Source: Nitratireductor arenosus
GTDB taxonomy: Bacteria > Pseudomonadota > Alphaproteobacteria > Rhizobiales > Rhizobiaceae
NCBI RefSeq assembly: GCF_009742725.1
Contig: NZ_WPHG01000004.1
Coordinates: forward strand, 186,001 to 250,000
Length of the DNA: 64,000 bases
Direction: 5' to 3'
Shown here: positions 23,589 to 33,504 of the stretch, one piece after another
Layout: every line of letters starts with the position of its first letter
Position numbering within the stretch: position 1 is the first letter of the stretch
Program-made: the position numbers and the translations under genes
Notes under the pieces: model-generated
The model's database searches: none
The model's input: the letters and a program-made list of their open reading frames with translations, nothing else
Told to the model about the DNA's origin: nothing

Positions 23589-24742
23589 CCATGAAGCGTT
23601 TTTTCGACGACGCCTTTCATCGCCCCCGCGCTCTGCTGCTGATCGCGGCGGCGGCCGCGACCGCGATTGCTTCCGGCGCGATGTTCCTGTCCATGCACGA
23701 GGCCGAGCCGATCGTCGCGGGACCGGGCGTGACCAGCCAGAAAATGCTGAGCGACTACGTGCCGGCCATGGCGGGAACCCCTGCCGACACGCCGGTGTTC
23801 ATTCTGGAGGGCGCGGAGCCAGGCGGCACCGCTCTGGTTCTGGGCGGCACTCATCCCCAGGAGATCTCCGGCCTGATGGGCGCGGTGCTGATGGTGGAAA
23901 ACGCCACGCCACAGCGTGGCCGCATCATCGTTCTGCCGCAGGCCAACCGCAGCGGCTTCACCCACACGGATCCTCTCGAGGGTTTCCCCCACACCTACAA
24001 GATCGAGACGGCCGGCGGCACGCGGTGGTTTCGCGTCGGCATGCGGCTTACCAATCCGGTCCACCAGTGGCCCGATCCGGACCTTCACCTGCATCCCCAG
24101 TCGGGCGAACGCATGGTCGGCTGGGAATCGCGCAATCTCAACCGCAATTTTCCCGGCGATCCCGACGGCCGCTACACGACACGGCTGAACGCCGCCATCG
24201 TCGCCCTGGCACGCGCCGAGGGCGTCGACATCGTGCTCGACATGCACGAGGCCTATCCCGAATATCCGATCATCAACATGCTGGTGGCGCATGAACGCGC
24301 CTTCGAGATCGCCACGCTGACCATGATCGGATTGCAGACGCGCGGGATCGCCATGGACCTGATGGCCTCGCCGCCGGCCCTGCGCGGCCTCAGCCATCGC
24401 GAATTCGGCGACCATACCGAAGCCTTCGCCATCCTGAGCGAGACCGCCAATCCCGCCATGGGACGCTTTCGCGGCCGTACCGACGAGGCACTGGTGGTCG
24501 AGGGCAAGGACGTCAACTATGTCCGCGCCGCCGCGCTCGACCGGCTGTTCGTGCCATTCGACGAAAACGGGCACCCGCTGCGCGAACGGACCGCACGCCA
24601 GCTTGCTACGATCGAGGAGATGTTGATCGCCTACAACGAGGCCAATCCCGACAAGCAAGTCGAGGTGAGCGGGATCCCGGCCTACCAGGCAGTGATCGAC
24701 GAAGGGATAGGACGCTTTCTGTTGCCGGTGCCGGCACAATAG
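23585..24742 (+). CDS. M14-like (succinylglutamate desuccinylase/aspartoacylase type) metallopeptidase, membrane-anchored
   Basis: The 385 residues start with an N-terminal hydrophobic segment (ALLLIAAAAATAIASGAMFL) and continue with a zinc-carboxypeptidase-like domain. GGTHPQEISG near residue 93 gives the His and Glu zinc ligands, LNRNFPGDPD near 185 the substrate Arg region, and LDMHEAYPEYP near 218 the third His. Family members remove terminal amino acids or acyl groups from small gamma- or amide-linked substrates. At the end of a poly-gamma-glutamate-type operon, it may trim or recycle the polymer, which is inference. A second ATG at 23591 is possible. Confidence 0.78.
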   Translation: MTMKRFFDDAFHRPRALLLIAAAAATAIASGAMFLSMHEAEPIVAGPGVTSQKMLSDYVPAMAGTPADTPVFILEGAEPGGTALVLGGTHPQEISGLMGAVLMVENATPQRGRIIVLPQANRSGFTHTDPLEGFPHTYKIETAGGTRWFRVGMRLTNPVHQWPDPDLHLHPQSGERMVGWESRNLNRNFPGDPDGRYTTRLNAAIVALARAEGVDIVLDMHEAYPEYPIINMLVAHERAFEIATLTMIGLQTRGIAMDLMASPPALRGLSHREFGDHTEAFAILSETANPAMGRFRGRTDEALVVEGKDVNYVRAAALDRLFVPFDENGHPLRERTARQLATIEEMLIAYNEANPDKQVEVSGIPAYQAVIDEGIGRFLLPVPAQ

Positions 24743-24757
24743 GCATCGTCGGGAGCA

Positions 24758-24780
24758 GGCGGCCGCGCGGGGCGGCCGCC
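24758..24780. terminator. GC-rich hairpin between the convergent M14-like gene and prfB
   Basis: GGCGGCCGC (24758-24766) and GCGGCCGCC (24772-24780) are perfect complements around a five-base loop, between convergent stop codons. It lacks a U-tract, so its action as a terminator is uncertain. Confidence 0.4.
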
Positions 24781-24788
24781 GTGCGTGG

Positions 24789-25920
24789 TCAGTCGAGATC
24801 GGCCACTTCGGCAGCGTCGCCGCCATGGACGCGCTGCGACAGAGACGCCTTCATGAAGGCGTCGAGATCGCCTGACAGCACGTCCTGGGGACTGGTGCTC
24901 TCGGTGCCGGTGCGCAGATCCTTCACGAGCTGGTAGGGCTGAAGCACGTAGGATCGGATCTGATGGCCCCAGCCGATATCGGTCTTGGAGGCCTCCGTCT
25001 CGCTGGCGGCCTCCTCGCGCTTTTTCAGCTCTTCCTCGTAGAGGCGTGCACGCAGCATATCCCAGGCCTTGGCGCGATTCTTGTGCTGCGAACGTTCGGC
25101 CTGACACTGGACGACGATGCCGGTCGGCACATGAGTGATGCGCACCGCCGAATCGGTGGTGTTGATGTGCTGACCGCCGGCGCCGGAGGCACGATAGGTA
25201 TCGACACGGACGTCGGATTCGGCGACCTCGATGTCGATCGAATCGTCGATCACCGGGTAGACCCATACGCTGGCAAAGGAGGTGTGGCGCCTGGCATTGC
25301 TGTCATAGGGCGAAATCCGCACCAGCCGGTGCACGCCCGATTCCGTCTTCAGCCAGCCATAGGCATTGTGGCCCTTGACGAGAATGGTCGCCGATTTGAT
25401 GCCGGCCTCCTCGCCGTCATGGACCTCGAGCGCCTCGACCTTGAAGCCGCGCCGCTCCGCCCAGCGCGAATACATGCGCAACAGCATGTTCGCCCAGTCC
25501 TGGCTCTCGGTTCCGCCCGCGCCGGCATGGACCTCGAGATAGGCGTCGTTGGCATCGGCCTCGCCCGACAGCAGCGTCTCGATCTGCCGGTCGGCCAGTT
25601 CCGTCTTCAGCGCCTTGATCGCGGTCTCGGCCTCGGCGACGACGGCGTCGTCGCCCTCCTCCTCGCCAAGCGCGATCAATTCGACATTGTCGTCAAGCGC
25701 GGTGTCCATGCGGGTGATGGCGGCGATCGAATCCTCTAGCGCCTGACGCTCGCGCATCAGCTCCTGGGCCTGCTGGGGATCGTTCCACAGATCGCCGTCC
25801 TCGGCGCGTGCGTTCAGATAGTCGAGACGTTTGCGGGCCTGATCCCAGTCAAAGATGCCTCCTCAGCAGGCTTATGGCCTGCTTGATTTCGTCGACAAGT
25901 GTCTCGGTTTCGGCGCGCAT
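24789..25920 (-). CDS. prfB: peptide chain release factor 2 (programmed +1 frameshift)
   Basis: The gene begins at an ATG at 25920, encodes 23 codons ending in SLLRRHL, then meets an in-frame TGA at 25849-25851. The rest is read in the +1 frame, giving the full RF2. The frame after the shift contains [10 protein letters not shown] (domain 2), the RF2 GGQ motif in [19 protein letters not shown] for peptidyl-tRNA hydrolysis, and the terminal VADLD. RF2 releases chains at UGA and UAA, and it controls its own synthesis through termination at this UGA. Annotations that start at an internal ATG would lose about 60 residues. It neighbours mrcA as in other Rhizobiales. Confidence 0.95.
25849..25863 (-). 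promoter_or_regulatory. prfB programmed +1 frameshift signal
   Basis: Read on the minus strand, the site is AGGAGG (25863-25858), CAT, CTT, TGA (25851-25849), C. This is the classic layout of an internal Shine-Dalgarno, a slippery CTT and a poor-context UGA-C stop. Low RF2 lets the ribosome slip by +1 and make full-length protein. Confidence 0.95.
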
Positions 25921-26029
25921 GGCAGTTCACCTGCTCTTTGGTGTTGAGCCTAGGATTCGCGGCGGACCATATTGAGCCGCCCCGACCCTGTAAAGCCGGG
26001 AACGGCGCTTCACTCCGCCCTATGTTATA

Positions 26030-28489
26030 TCAATAGAGGCCGCCGCCTCCGGACGAGATCGCGCGGCTCGCCGATGGCGAGATCGCGGCCGGTTCGGACA
26101 CGCCGAAATCGCCACCGATGATGGAATAGGTATCGGCGGGACCGGTGCCCGGTTTGAAGGCTTCCATGATGACGCCGCCCTCGCCCTGGTTGGCGTGCAT
26201 GCCGGTCTTGCGGTTGATGGCGATCAGCTTCATGCCTTCGGGAACCTGGAAATCGACCGGACGCATGTCCTCAAGGGCCTGAGCCATGAACTCCTTGAAG
26301 ATCGGCGCGGCAAGCCCGCCGCCGGTCGAACCCTTGCCCATCGGCCTGGGCTGGTCGTAGCCCATGTAGACGCCGACGACGATGTCGGGGGTGAAGCCCA
26401 CGAACCAGGCGTCCTTCTCGTCATTGGTGGTGCCGGTCTTGCCGGCGATCGGGCGGCCGAGTTCGGAGAGCGTCACCGCGGTGCCGCGCTGGACGACGCC
26501 CTGCATCATCGACGTAATCTGATAGGCCGTCATCGGATCGAGCACCTGCTCGGCATCGTCGATCAGTTCCGGCTCGGACTGGCCGTCCCAGGCTTCGGCG
26601 TTGCAGCCCTCGCAGCGCCGCTCGTCGTGCTTATAGACGGTTTCGCCATAACGGTCCTGAATGCGGTCGATCAGCGACGGCTTGATCTGGCGCCCGCCAT
26701 TGGCGAACACCGAATAGGCCGAAACCATGCGCATGACCGTGGTCTCGCCGGAACCGAGCGAGTTGGCGATATGCGGCGCCATCTTGTCGTAGACCCCGAA
26801 TCGCTCGGCATATTCGGCCACCAGCGGCATGCCCATGTCGTTGGCGAGCCGCACGGTCATCAGGTTTCGCGACCGTTCAATCCCGGCGCGCAGCGTCGAG
26901 GGGCCGGCCGATTTGCCGCCATAATTCTTCGGCTGCCAGACATCGTTGCCGATGCGGATGGTGATCGGCGCATCAAGCACCACGGAGGCCGGCGTATAGC
27001 CATTGTCGAGCGCGGCGGCGTAAACGAACGGCTTGAAGGCCGAGCCGGGCTGGCGATAGGCCTGCGTGGCGCGGTTGAATTCCGATTGGGAGTAGGAAAA
27101 GCCGCCGACTATCGCGAGCACACGCCCGGTGTGCGGATCCATGGCCACCATGCCGCCGCTGACCTGCGGCACCTGGCGCAGCATCCAGCCGCCGGGCTCG
27201 CCTTCGCTGGCCTCGACCTTCTCGACATAGACCACGGCGCCCGGCGCCAGCACGTCAGCCGGCGATTTCGCCTTGAGCCGCTTGCCGTCGACCACATGGC
27301 GCATGGCCCATTTCATGTTGGCGAGCGGCACTTGCACCGTCTCGCGGTCCTCGGCGATATCGCCCGACACCTGGCGACCCGGTTGGAGCCCAACCGTTAG
27401 CCCTTCCTCGTCGGAGGCCAACACAGCGGCGACCTTCCACTCCGGCACGTCGCCGAGATCGTCCACCTCGGCCAGCGGCACGCCCCAGTCGCCGGAAATG
27501 TCGATGGTGGTGATCGGGCCGCGATAGCCGCGCAGCGTGTCGTAGCGCTGCAAGCCGTTCTGCAGCGCGGAGCGCGCCATCACCTGAAGTTTGGGATCGA
27601 GCGTGGTGCGCACCGACAGCCCGCCCTCGTAAAGGGCGTTTTCGCCGTAGCGGGAGATGATCTCGCGGCGGACTTCCTCGGTGAAATATTCGCCGGCGAA
27701 CAGATAGGTGCCGCCACGGCGTGGCTTTACGTTCAAACCTGTCGCCTTGGCCTTTTCGCCTTCGCGCGGATCGACATAGCCGTTGTCGACCATCTGGTCG
27801 ATCACCCAGTTGCGCCGCTCGATCGCGCGTTCGGTGTAGCGGAAGGGATGGTAATTGGACGGGCCCTTCGGCAGGGCGGCAAGATAGGCGGCATCCGCGA
27901 CGGTCAACTCGTTCACGGATTTGTCGAAATAGGTCAGCGCCGCGCCGGCAATGCCGTAGGAGCCGAGGCCGAAAAAGATCTCGTTGAGATAAAGCTCGAA
28001 GATGCGGTCCTTGGAATAGGCCTGCTCGATGCGGAAGGCGAGCAACATCTCGCGGATCTTGCGCTCATAGGTCTGCTTGGAGGTCAGGAGGAAGTTCTTG
28101 GCGACCTGCTGCGTGATCGTCGACGCCCCGACCGGCCGGCGGCCGGACCCCATATTGCGCAGGTTGGTGACGACCGCGCGCGTGAGGCCCATCACGTCGA
28201 TGCCGGGGTGGTGATAGAAATTCTTGTCCTCGGCCGACAGAAACGCCGCCTTGACACGGTCCGGCACGGCCTGGATCGGCAGATAGAGCCGGCGCTGGCG
28301 CGCAAACTCGCCCATCAACGACCCGTCCACCGCATGCACACGGGTCGTTACCGGCGGCTCGTATTTGGCCAAAACCTCATAGTCCGGCAGATCGCTTGTC
28401 AGATCACCGACATAAAGCGCGATCCCGCCGGCCACCAAAAGCGCCAGCATGACGCCGATGCCGAAGAAATAACCGATAAGACGTATCAT
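26030..28489 (-). CDS. mrcA: penicillin-binding protein 1A (bifunctional peptidoglycan synthase)
   Basis: The 819 residues have an N-terminal membrane anchor (IRLIGYFFGIGVMLALLVAG), a GT51 glycosyltransferase domain with AEDKNFYHHPGID and GASTITQQVAKN, and a C-terminal transpeptidase. The transpeptidase motifs are the SxxK-type GSAFKPF and the KTGTTNDEKDAWFVG box. A central OB-like insertion lies between them, as in PBP1A. The start at 28489 has GGAG at good spacing; the frame extends to 28537 without a site. It polymerises and cross-links peptidoglycan at the inner membrane. It follows the amidase gene on the same strand. Confidence 0.95.
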   Translation of the reverse strand: MIRLIGYFFGIGVMLALLVAGGIALYVGDLTSDLPDYEVLAKYEPPVTTRVHAVDGSLMGEFARQRRLYLPIQAVPDRVKAAFLSAEDKNFYHHPGIDVMGLTRAVVTNLRNMGSGRRPVGASTITQQVAKNFLLTSKQTYERKIREMLLAFRIEQAYSKDRIFELYLNEIFFGLGSYGIAGAALTYFDKSVNELTVADAAYLAALPKGPSNYHPFRYTERAIERRNWVIDQMVDNGYVDPREGEKAKATGLNVKPRRGGTYLFAGEYFTEEVRREIISRYGENALYEGGLSVRTTLDPKLQVMARSALQNGLQRYDTLRGYRGPITTIDISGDWGVPLAEVDDLGDVPEWKVAAVLASDEEGLTVGLQPGRQVSGDIAEDRETVQVPLANMKWAMRHVVDGKRLKAKSPADVLAPGAVVYVEKVEASEGEPGGWMLRQVPQVSGGMVAMDPHTGRVLAIVGGFSYSQSEFNRATQAYRQPGSAFKPFVYAAALDNGYTPASVVLDAPITIRIGNDVWQPKNYGGKSAGPSTLRAGIERSRNLMTVRLANDMGMPLVAEYAERFGVYDKMAPHIANSLGSGETTVMRMVSAYSVFANGGRQIKPSLIDRIQDRYGETVYKHDERRCEGCNAEAWDGQSEPELIDDAEQVLDPMTAYQITSMMQGVVQRGTAVTLSELGRPIAGKTGTTNDEKDAWFVGFTPDIVVGVYMGYDQPRPMGKGSTGGGLAAPIFKEFMAQALEDMRPVDFQVPEGMKLIAINRKTGMHANQGEGGVIMEAFKPGTGPADTYSIIGGDFGVSEPAAISPSASRAISSGGGGLY

Positions 28490-28646
28490 CCGTGCTCCAG
28501 TCCGCAAGAATCCCCGTGCGGGACCGCTATAGCGCACCTGCCAGCGACGTCACCCCGGCAAAATGCATCAAAATTCTTCTGCCCGGCCGATGTGGGCAAA
28601 TTGCGGCAAGCGCAAGGCACGGCGCCATTCCGTCCACACCCGGGCG

Positions 28647-29969
28647 TCATCCTCTCGCTCCCTCCGCCAGAGCGGCATAGGCGGCGATCGCCTCGATGAT
28701 ACTGCCGACCGCCTTTTTGCGCCACGCGGCGTCAAGGAGTTGAGCCTCGTCCTTCGGGTTGGACAGATATCCCAGTTCGACCAGGACCGAGGGAACGTCC
28801 GGTGCGCGCAGGACACGAAACCCGGCCGAGCGGTGCGGGTTCTTGATGAGTTCGATCGTGCGGTCGAGCCGGGCGACGAGCGCGCGTGCGAAACTCACCG
28901 AAAATCCGGCCGTCTCGCGCCGGACCAGATCGACCAGAATGTCGGCGACCTGCTGGTTCTTCTCCGGAATTTCGATACCGGCCAGCGAATCGGCAAGGTT
29001 TTCCCGGGTCGCCGCGGCATGGGCGATCTCGTCCGACGCTTTTTCGGAGATCGTGTAGACGGTGGCGCCGCGAATATTGCGGTAACGGATCGTGTCGGCA
29101 TGCACGGAAATGAACAGGTCGGCCTCATGCTGGCGCGCGATCCGCACGCGTTCGTCGAGGCGTAGGAAAACGTCCTCGGTGCGGGTCATGAAGACCTCGT
29201 AGCGCCCGGTCTTTTCGAGCGCGGCATGCAATTCCTTGCAGAAGGACAGCGTCAGGTCCTTTTCAGACGTGCCGCGCACGCCCTCGGCGCCCCCGTCGAT
29301 GCCGCCATGGCCCGGATCGAGAACAATAGTGAATTTGCGCTCGCTGTCGCGTTGGGCGGTGATCAGCCGGTCCCGCTTGTCCTCGGCGATGGTCGAACCG
29401 GTAACCTGCGCCAGATCCGCCATCGCCTGTTCGAACTGGCGCTGCGAGGCGGCGACCAGGTCGAGCATCATGCGGTGGCCCGGAGCGTCCTCGTTTTTTC
29501 GGATGGCTAGTTTTTCGACCGCGAACGGCCCGTCGGATGCCAGGATGATGCGCGAACGACCATCGCCGAGATTGCCGTAGCGCACCTCGGTGACGAGGCC
29601 GCGCGGCTCAAGCGCTTTCGAATCAAAGCCGAAGGTGGTTTCGGGCAGGTCGATCACCAGCCGGTGCGGGGCGCGCAGCAAAAACCATTTCAGCGGCGGC
29701 TCGCGGTCGAACTCGATCACGACACGCATGCGCGCCGCGTCGCCCGCCATCCTGTAGGCGCTAGCGCTCACCTGACCGGCATCCGCGTTCTGGGCATGCA
29801 GCCCGCCCGACATCCACACGGACAGAACCGCCGCGAAAACCATGGCAACAAAGCGCCGGAGCGTGGCCGGCGGCGCCGTACGATCAGGAAAAATGGGGCG
29901 GCAAGGCACGTTGTCCAGCATCCAATTAGGCGACAGGCGAGATATGACGGGACCCGACATATAAGGCAT
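28647..29969 (-). CDS. N-acetylmuramoyl-L-alanine amidase with AMIN domain (AmiC type)
   Basis: The 440-residue frame holds a hydrophobic export segment (about 40-58), an AMIN domain (about 70-165) and an amidase_3 domain from about 215. The catalytic zinc motifs are VLDPGHGGIDGG, a central Glu region and FISVHAD, and ELGYLSN lies near the end. It cleaves the amide bond between MurNAc and the stem peptide in cell separation. No clear ribosome site fixes the start: ATGs at 29969, 29960 and 29921 are all possible. It is divergent from rne with a 558-bp gap. Confidence 0.92.
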   Translation of the reverse strand: MPYMSGPVISRLSPNWMLDNVPCRPIFPDRTAPPATLRRFVAMVFAAVLSVWMSGGLHAQNADAGQVSASAYRMAGDAARMRVVIEFDREPPLKWFLLRAPHRLVIDLPETTFGFDSKALEPRGLVTEVRYGNLGDGRSRIILASDGPFAVEKLAIRKNEDAPGHRMMLDLVAASQRQFEQAMADLAQVTGSTIAEDKRDRLITAQRDSERKFTIVLDPGHGGIDGGAEGVRGTSEKDLTLSFCKELHAALEKTGRYEVFMTRTEDVFLRLDERVRIARQHEADLFISVHADTIRYRNIRGATVYTISEKASDEIAHAAATRENLADSLAGIEIPEKNQQVADILVDLVRRETAGFSVSFARALVARLDRTIELIKNPHRSAGFRVLRAPDVPSVLVELGYLSNPKDEAQLLDAAWRKKAVGSIIEAIAAYAALAEGARG

Positions 29970-30527
29970 TCATACACGACCGCGCTTGACCGAGCCTTGC
30001 CGGTCCGAAGCGCTTGCTACCGCCTTTTGCCGGCATCGGAAACGGGGTTGCTATTGTCGCGTCCAAATCATAAAAGCGTCGGCGGGTCACTTCAATGCCC
30101 CGAAACGTGTCTTGCCGTCCTTCCTTTGAAGGTTTTCGAAGGCGAAGAGCGACGTTGCGCGACGGCCCGAGCTTCGGCGCGCCCGGTGACCCAACAGGAT
30201 TTCGTCAAGGCATTCATGACAAAGAAAGCCTTTGCGTCAGGAAAACGGCCGGGTCGTGACGACTCCGCGCCGGCTCGACAAGAGCACCAAACTGGTCCGG
30301 TCTGTCCGGGCCTCCATTGAAACGGTTCGACGGTCCCTGGATGGCCTGCACCCTGAGCAACGAATTCGGAGCCTCCCGCGCCGCCACGGCAGCGGGCCGA
30401 ATTGCGCGGGGCGCGCGTCTCTTGACGGCGAACACAATTTGGTCCGGCAGCCCCTTCCCCCCCGGTCATCGACGGCTCAGCACATTGTGCCCGCCGGTGC
30501 GGATCGCTGCCGGGGAGAACAGCAATA
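29970..30527. other. long divergent intergenic region, rne leader
   Basis: This 558-bp region separates the divergent amidase and rne genes. Open frames here are short, on both strands, and lack ribosome sites or family resemblance. A weak promoter-like pair (TTGCCG at 30027-30032, CTATTG at 30051-30056) would give rne a leader of roughly 470 nt. Long rne leaders are known to mediate RNase E autoregulation in other proteobacteria; here that is inferred. Confidence 0.5.
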
Positions 30528-33389
30528 ATGCCCAACAAAATGCTCATCGATGCCTCCCACCAGGAGGAAACACGGGTTGTCGTGGTTCGCGGCAACCGGA
30601 TTGAAGAATTTGATTTCGAATCACAGGACAAAAAGCAGCTCAAAGGAAATATCTATCTCGCACGCGTAACCCGCGTCGAACCTTCCCTGCAGGCCGCTTT
30701 CGTCGAATATGGCGGGAACCGTCACGGTTTCCTCGCCTTCAGCGAAATCCATCCCGATTATTACCAGATTCCGGTCGCCGACCGGCAGGCCCTGCTGGAA
30801 GCGGAGGCCGAAGCCGCGTCCGAAGAGGACGATGACGACGCGGAGGAGCGCGCCGAGCGCAGCCGCCCGAAGCGGCGCAAGCGTGGCGGACGGGCCCGCG
30901 GCGGCTCGGCGGCCGACCGCGAGGCGAGCGCCGACAACGGCTCGGACGAGGATGGCCAGGACACGTCCGCTTCCGACATCGCTGATTCCGACATCGCTGA
31001 TTCCGATATTGCCGCCGAAGAGGCCGACGACCTGGGCGAAGACAGCGACCGGAAAGGCCCCGCGATCCCGGCGCGCGCCGACGCCGATGTCGTGAGCTCC
31101 GATCTCTCCGAGGCCGCGTCTTCGGACGCATCCGAAGACGATGATCAGGCCGACGGCGACGATCAGGACACCCAACAGGCAGAATCCCAGGACGCCGCGC
31201 CCGAGGCCCGGAACGGCCGCTCCCGCCGTCGAGGCAGGGCCAGGCAGGGCGGCGACGAGGCCGTCGACAATCATGACGAGGCGGACGGCGAAGTCGAATC
31301 GGTCGGCGCCGAGGATGCGCTGGAAGAACTGCCCAGCCGCCGCAAGACCGTGCGCAAGCAGTACAAGATCCAGGAAGTCGTCAAACGCCGCCAAATCCTT
31401 CTAGTCCAGGTCGTCAAGGAAGAACGCGGCAACAAGGGCGCGGCCCTGACCACCTATCTGTCGCTGGCCGGACGCTATTCCGTGCTGATGCCCAACACGG
31501 CCCGCGGCGGCGGGATTTCGCGCAAGATCACCAGCGCTCCGGACCGCAAGCGGTTGAAGGACGTGGTGAAAAACCTCGAAGTGCCGCAGGGCATGGGCGT
31601 GATCCTGCGTACCGCCGGGGCCAACCGGACCAAGGCCGAGATCAAGCGCGACTACGAATATCTGATGCGGATGTGGGAGAATGTGCGCACGCTGACGCTT
31701 GCATCGACCGCGCCGAGCCTGGTCTATGAAGAAGGCAGCCTGATCAAACGCTCGGTGCGCGATCTTTACAACAAGGAGATCGACGAGATCCTGGTTTCCG
31801 GCGAGGAAGGTTACCGCGAGGCCAAGGATTTCATGCGCATGTTGATGCCCAGCCATGCCAAGGCCGTGCAGCCCTATCGCGAGGTGGTGCCGCTTTTCGT
31901 GCGCCATGGCGTCGAGGCCCAACTCGACAGGATGCTGCAACCGCAGGTGACCCTCAAATCTGGCGGCTACATCATCCTCAACCAGACCGAAGCGTTGGTT
32001 TCCATCGACGTCAACTCGGGCCGTTCGACCAAGGAACACTCAATCGAGGACACCGCACTACAGACCAATCTCGAAGCCGCCGAGGAGATCGCCCGCCAGT
32101 TACGGCTGCGCGACCTGGCCGGCCTGATCGTCATCGACTTCATCGACATGGAGGAGAAGCGCAACAACCGAGCGGTCGAAAAACGGGTCAAGGACCATCT
32201 CAAGCTCGACCGCGCGCGCATCCAGGTCGGCCGTATCTCGCATTTTGGCCTGTTGGAGATGTCGCGCCAGCGTATCCGGGCCAGCGTCCTGGAATCGACC
32301 ACGAAGCCCTGCCCGCAATGCGGCGGCACAGGACATGTGCGCTCCGATTCGTCGGTTGCGCTGCATGTCGTGCGGGCGATCGAGGAATTTTTGCTGAAGG
32401 ATGCGCGCAACCACATCACGGTGCGCACGCCGGTGGCGACCGCGCTTTATGTGCTCAATCACAAGCGCGGCAACCTCGCCGATCTGGAAGAGCGGTTCGG
32501 GCTAACCATCACCATCGAGGCCGATGAAAGCGTCGGCATGCAGCATTATTTGATCACCAAGGGCGCGCCGGTTGAAAGCCCGGTCGACGTGCAGGCGCTC
32601 GTGCCGATCAACGTCGCAAGCGACATCGACGACGGTGCGGATGTCGAGGAAGCTGACGCACGACCGAGCGCCGACCAGGACGAGGGCGAGGACGGCGACA
32701 ATCGCGGCCGCAAGAAACGGCGTCGGCGCAAGCGTCGCGGCGGCCGCGACAGGGAGCAATCCGCGGACGCCGAAAACGGCGACACCAACTCCGATCAGGA
32801 CGACGGCGACCAGACGGAAGAAGCCGCGGCCTCCGACGATGACGATGCGGGCGGGGACCGCAAGAAGCGCCGGCGCGGCAAGCGCGGCGGACGCAAGAAC
32901 CGCCGAGACCAGGCCGGCGACGAGGAAACGCCGGCGACCGACGGCGTGGCTGCGACCGCCGATGAGACCGATCGCGAGGATGCAGCCACCGTATCTCCCG
33001 GGCAGGACGAAGCCGGCGAGACCGACCCGACGCCACAACCGGTTACCGAGGCGGCCGAAATAGCGGCGGCGAGCGAAGCAGACGTGAAAGCCGAAACCGA
33101 GACCGCCGAAACCGCAAATGCGGCGTCCACCGACGAGGTGGAAGCCCAACTGGAAGAAGCCGCGCCCGAACCGGCACCCAAGAAAGCCCCCAGGCGCAGG
33201 AAGAAGGCCGTCGAAGTTGCCGGGACCGTCGTGCCTGAACCGGAAGCGGTGGTGATCTCCCCGGTGACCGAGAGCGCGGAGGAAGCGGAGCCGGTGGTCA
33301 CGTCCTCGGTCGCCGAGACCGCGGAAGAGCCGGAAGCCGAAACCAAGCCGCGCAAAGCCGGCTGGTGGCAGCGCAAGGGTTTCTTCTGA
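30528..33389 (+). CDS. rne: ribonuclease E
   Basis: The 953-residue protein starts with the RNase E/G N-terminus (MPNKMLIDASHQEETRVVVV) and an S1 domain split by a very acidic and basic insertion of about 200 residues (about 95-280), common in alphaproteobacteria. The DNase I-like catalytic domain has the DVNSGR metal site, and the CPQCGGTGHV zinc link joins the dimers. The C-terminal 250 residues alternate Arg-rich and acidic tracts and are predicted to be disordered, forming the RNA- and partner-binding scaffold of a degradosome. It ends in KPRKAGWWQRKGFF. A strong terminator follows. Confidence 0.97.
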   Translation: MPNKMLIDASHQEETRVVVVRGNRIEEFDFESQDKKQLKGNIYLARVTRVEPSLQAAFVEYGGNRHGFLAFSEIHPDYYQIPVADRQALLEAEAEAASEEDDDDAEERAERSRPKRRKRGGRARGGSAADREASADNGSDEDGQDTSASDIADSDIADSDIAAEEADDLGEDSDRKGPAIPARADADVVSSDLSEAASSDASEDDDQADGDDQDTQQAESQDAAPEARNGRSRRRGRARQGGDEAVDNHDEADGEVESVGAEDALEELPSRRKTVRKQYKIQEVVKRRQILLVQVVKEERGNKGAALTTYLSLAGRYSVLMPNTARGGGISRKITSAPDRKRLKDVVKNLEVPQGMGVILRTAGANRTKAEIKRDYEYLMRMWENVRTLTLASTAPSLVYEEGSLIKRSVRDLYNKEIDEILVSGEEGYREAKDFMRMLMPSHAKAVQPYREVVPLFVRHGVEAQLDRMLQPQVTLKSGGYIILNQTEALVSIDVNSGRSTKEHSIEDTALQTNLEAAEEIARQLRLRDLAGLIVIDFIDMEEKRNNRAVEKRVKDHLKLDRARIQVGRISHFGLLEMSRQRIRASVLESTTKPCPQCGGTGHVRSDSSVALHVVRAIEEFLLKDARNHITVRTPVATALYVLNHKRGNLADLEERFGLTITIEADESVGMQHYLITKGAPVESPVDVQALVPINVASDIDDGADVEEADARPSADQDEGEDGDNRGRKKRRRRKRRGGRDREQSADAENGDTNSDQDDGDQTEEAAASDDDDAGGDRKKRRRGKRGGRKNRRDQAGDEETPATDGVAATADETDREDAATVSPGQDEAGETDPTPQPVTEAAEIAAASEADVKAETETAETANAASTDEVEAQLEEAAPEPAPKKAPRRRKKAVEVAGTVVPEPEAVVISPVTESAEEAEPVVTSSVAETAEEPEAETKPRKAGWWQRKGFF

Positions 33390-33402
33390 TCCGAACACTG
33401 AG

Positions 33403-33428
33403 ACCGGGGTCCAGGCCCCGGTTTTTTT
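33403..33428 (+). terminator. rho-independent terminator of rne
   Basis: ACCGGGG (33403-33409) and CCCCGGT (33416-33422) form a perfect stem with a 6-base loop, and a run of seven T (33422-33428) follows. It starts 13 bases after the rne stop. Confidence 0.92.
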
Positions 33429-33504
33429 GACCAGCGCGGCGCGCGGCCCCGAAACCGGGACGCGGGCGTAGGCGATTTTTCGGTCGGCATCGGAGCGCGA
33501 CGCC

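Noticed and set aside
25849-25851. In-frame TGA in prfB read as a pseudogene mutation
   Set aside because: The surrounding AGGAGG-CAT-CTT-TGA-C is the conserved programmed frameshift site.
30092-30643. 183-codon minus-strand frame in the rne leader
   Set aside because: It runs into the rne coding start on the other strand and has no start signal or family features.
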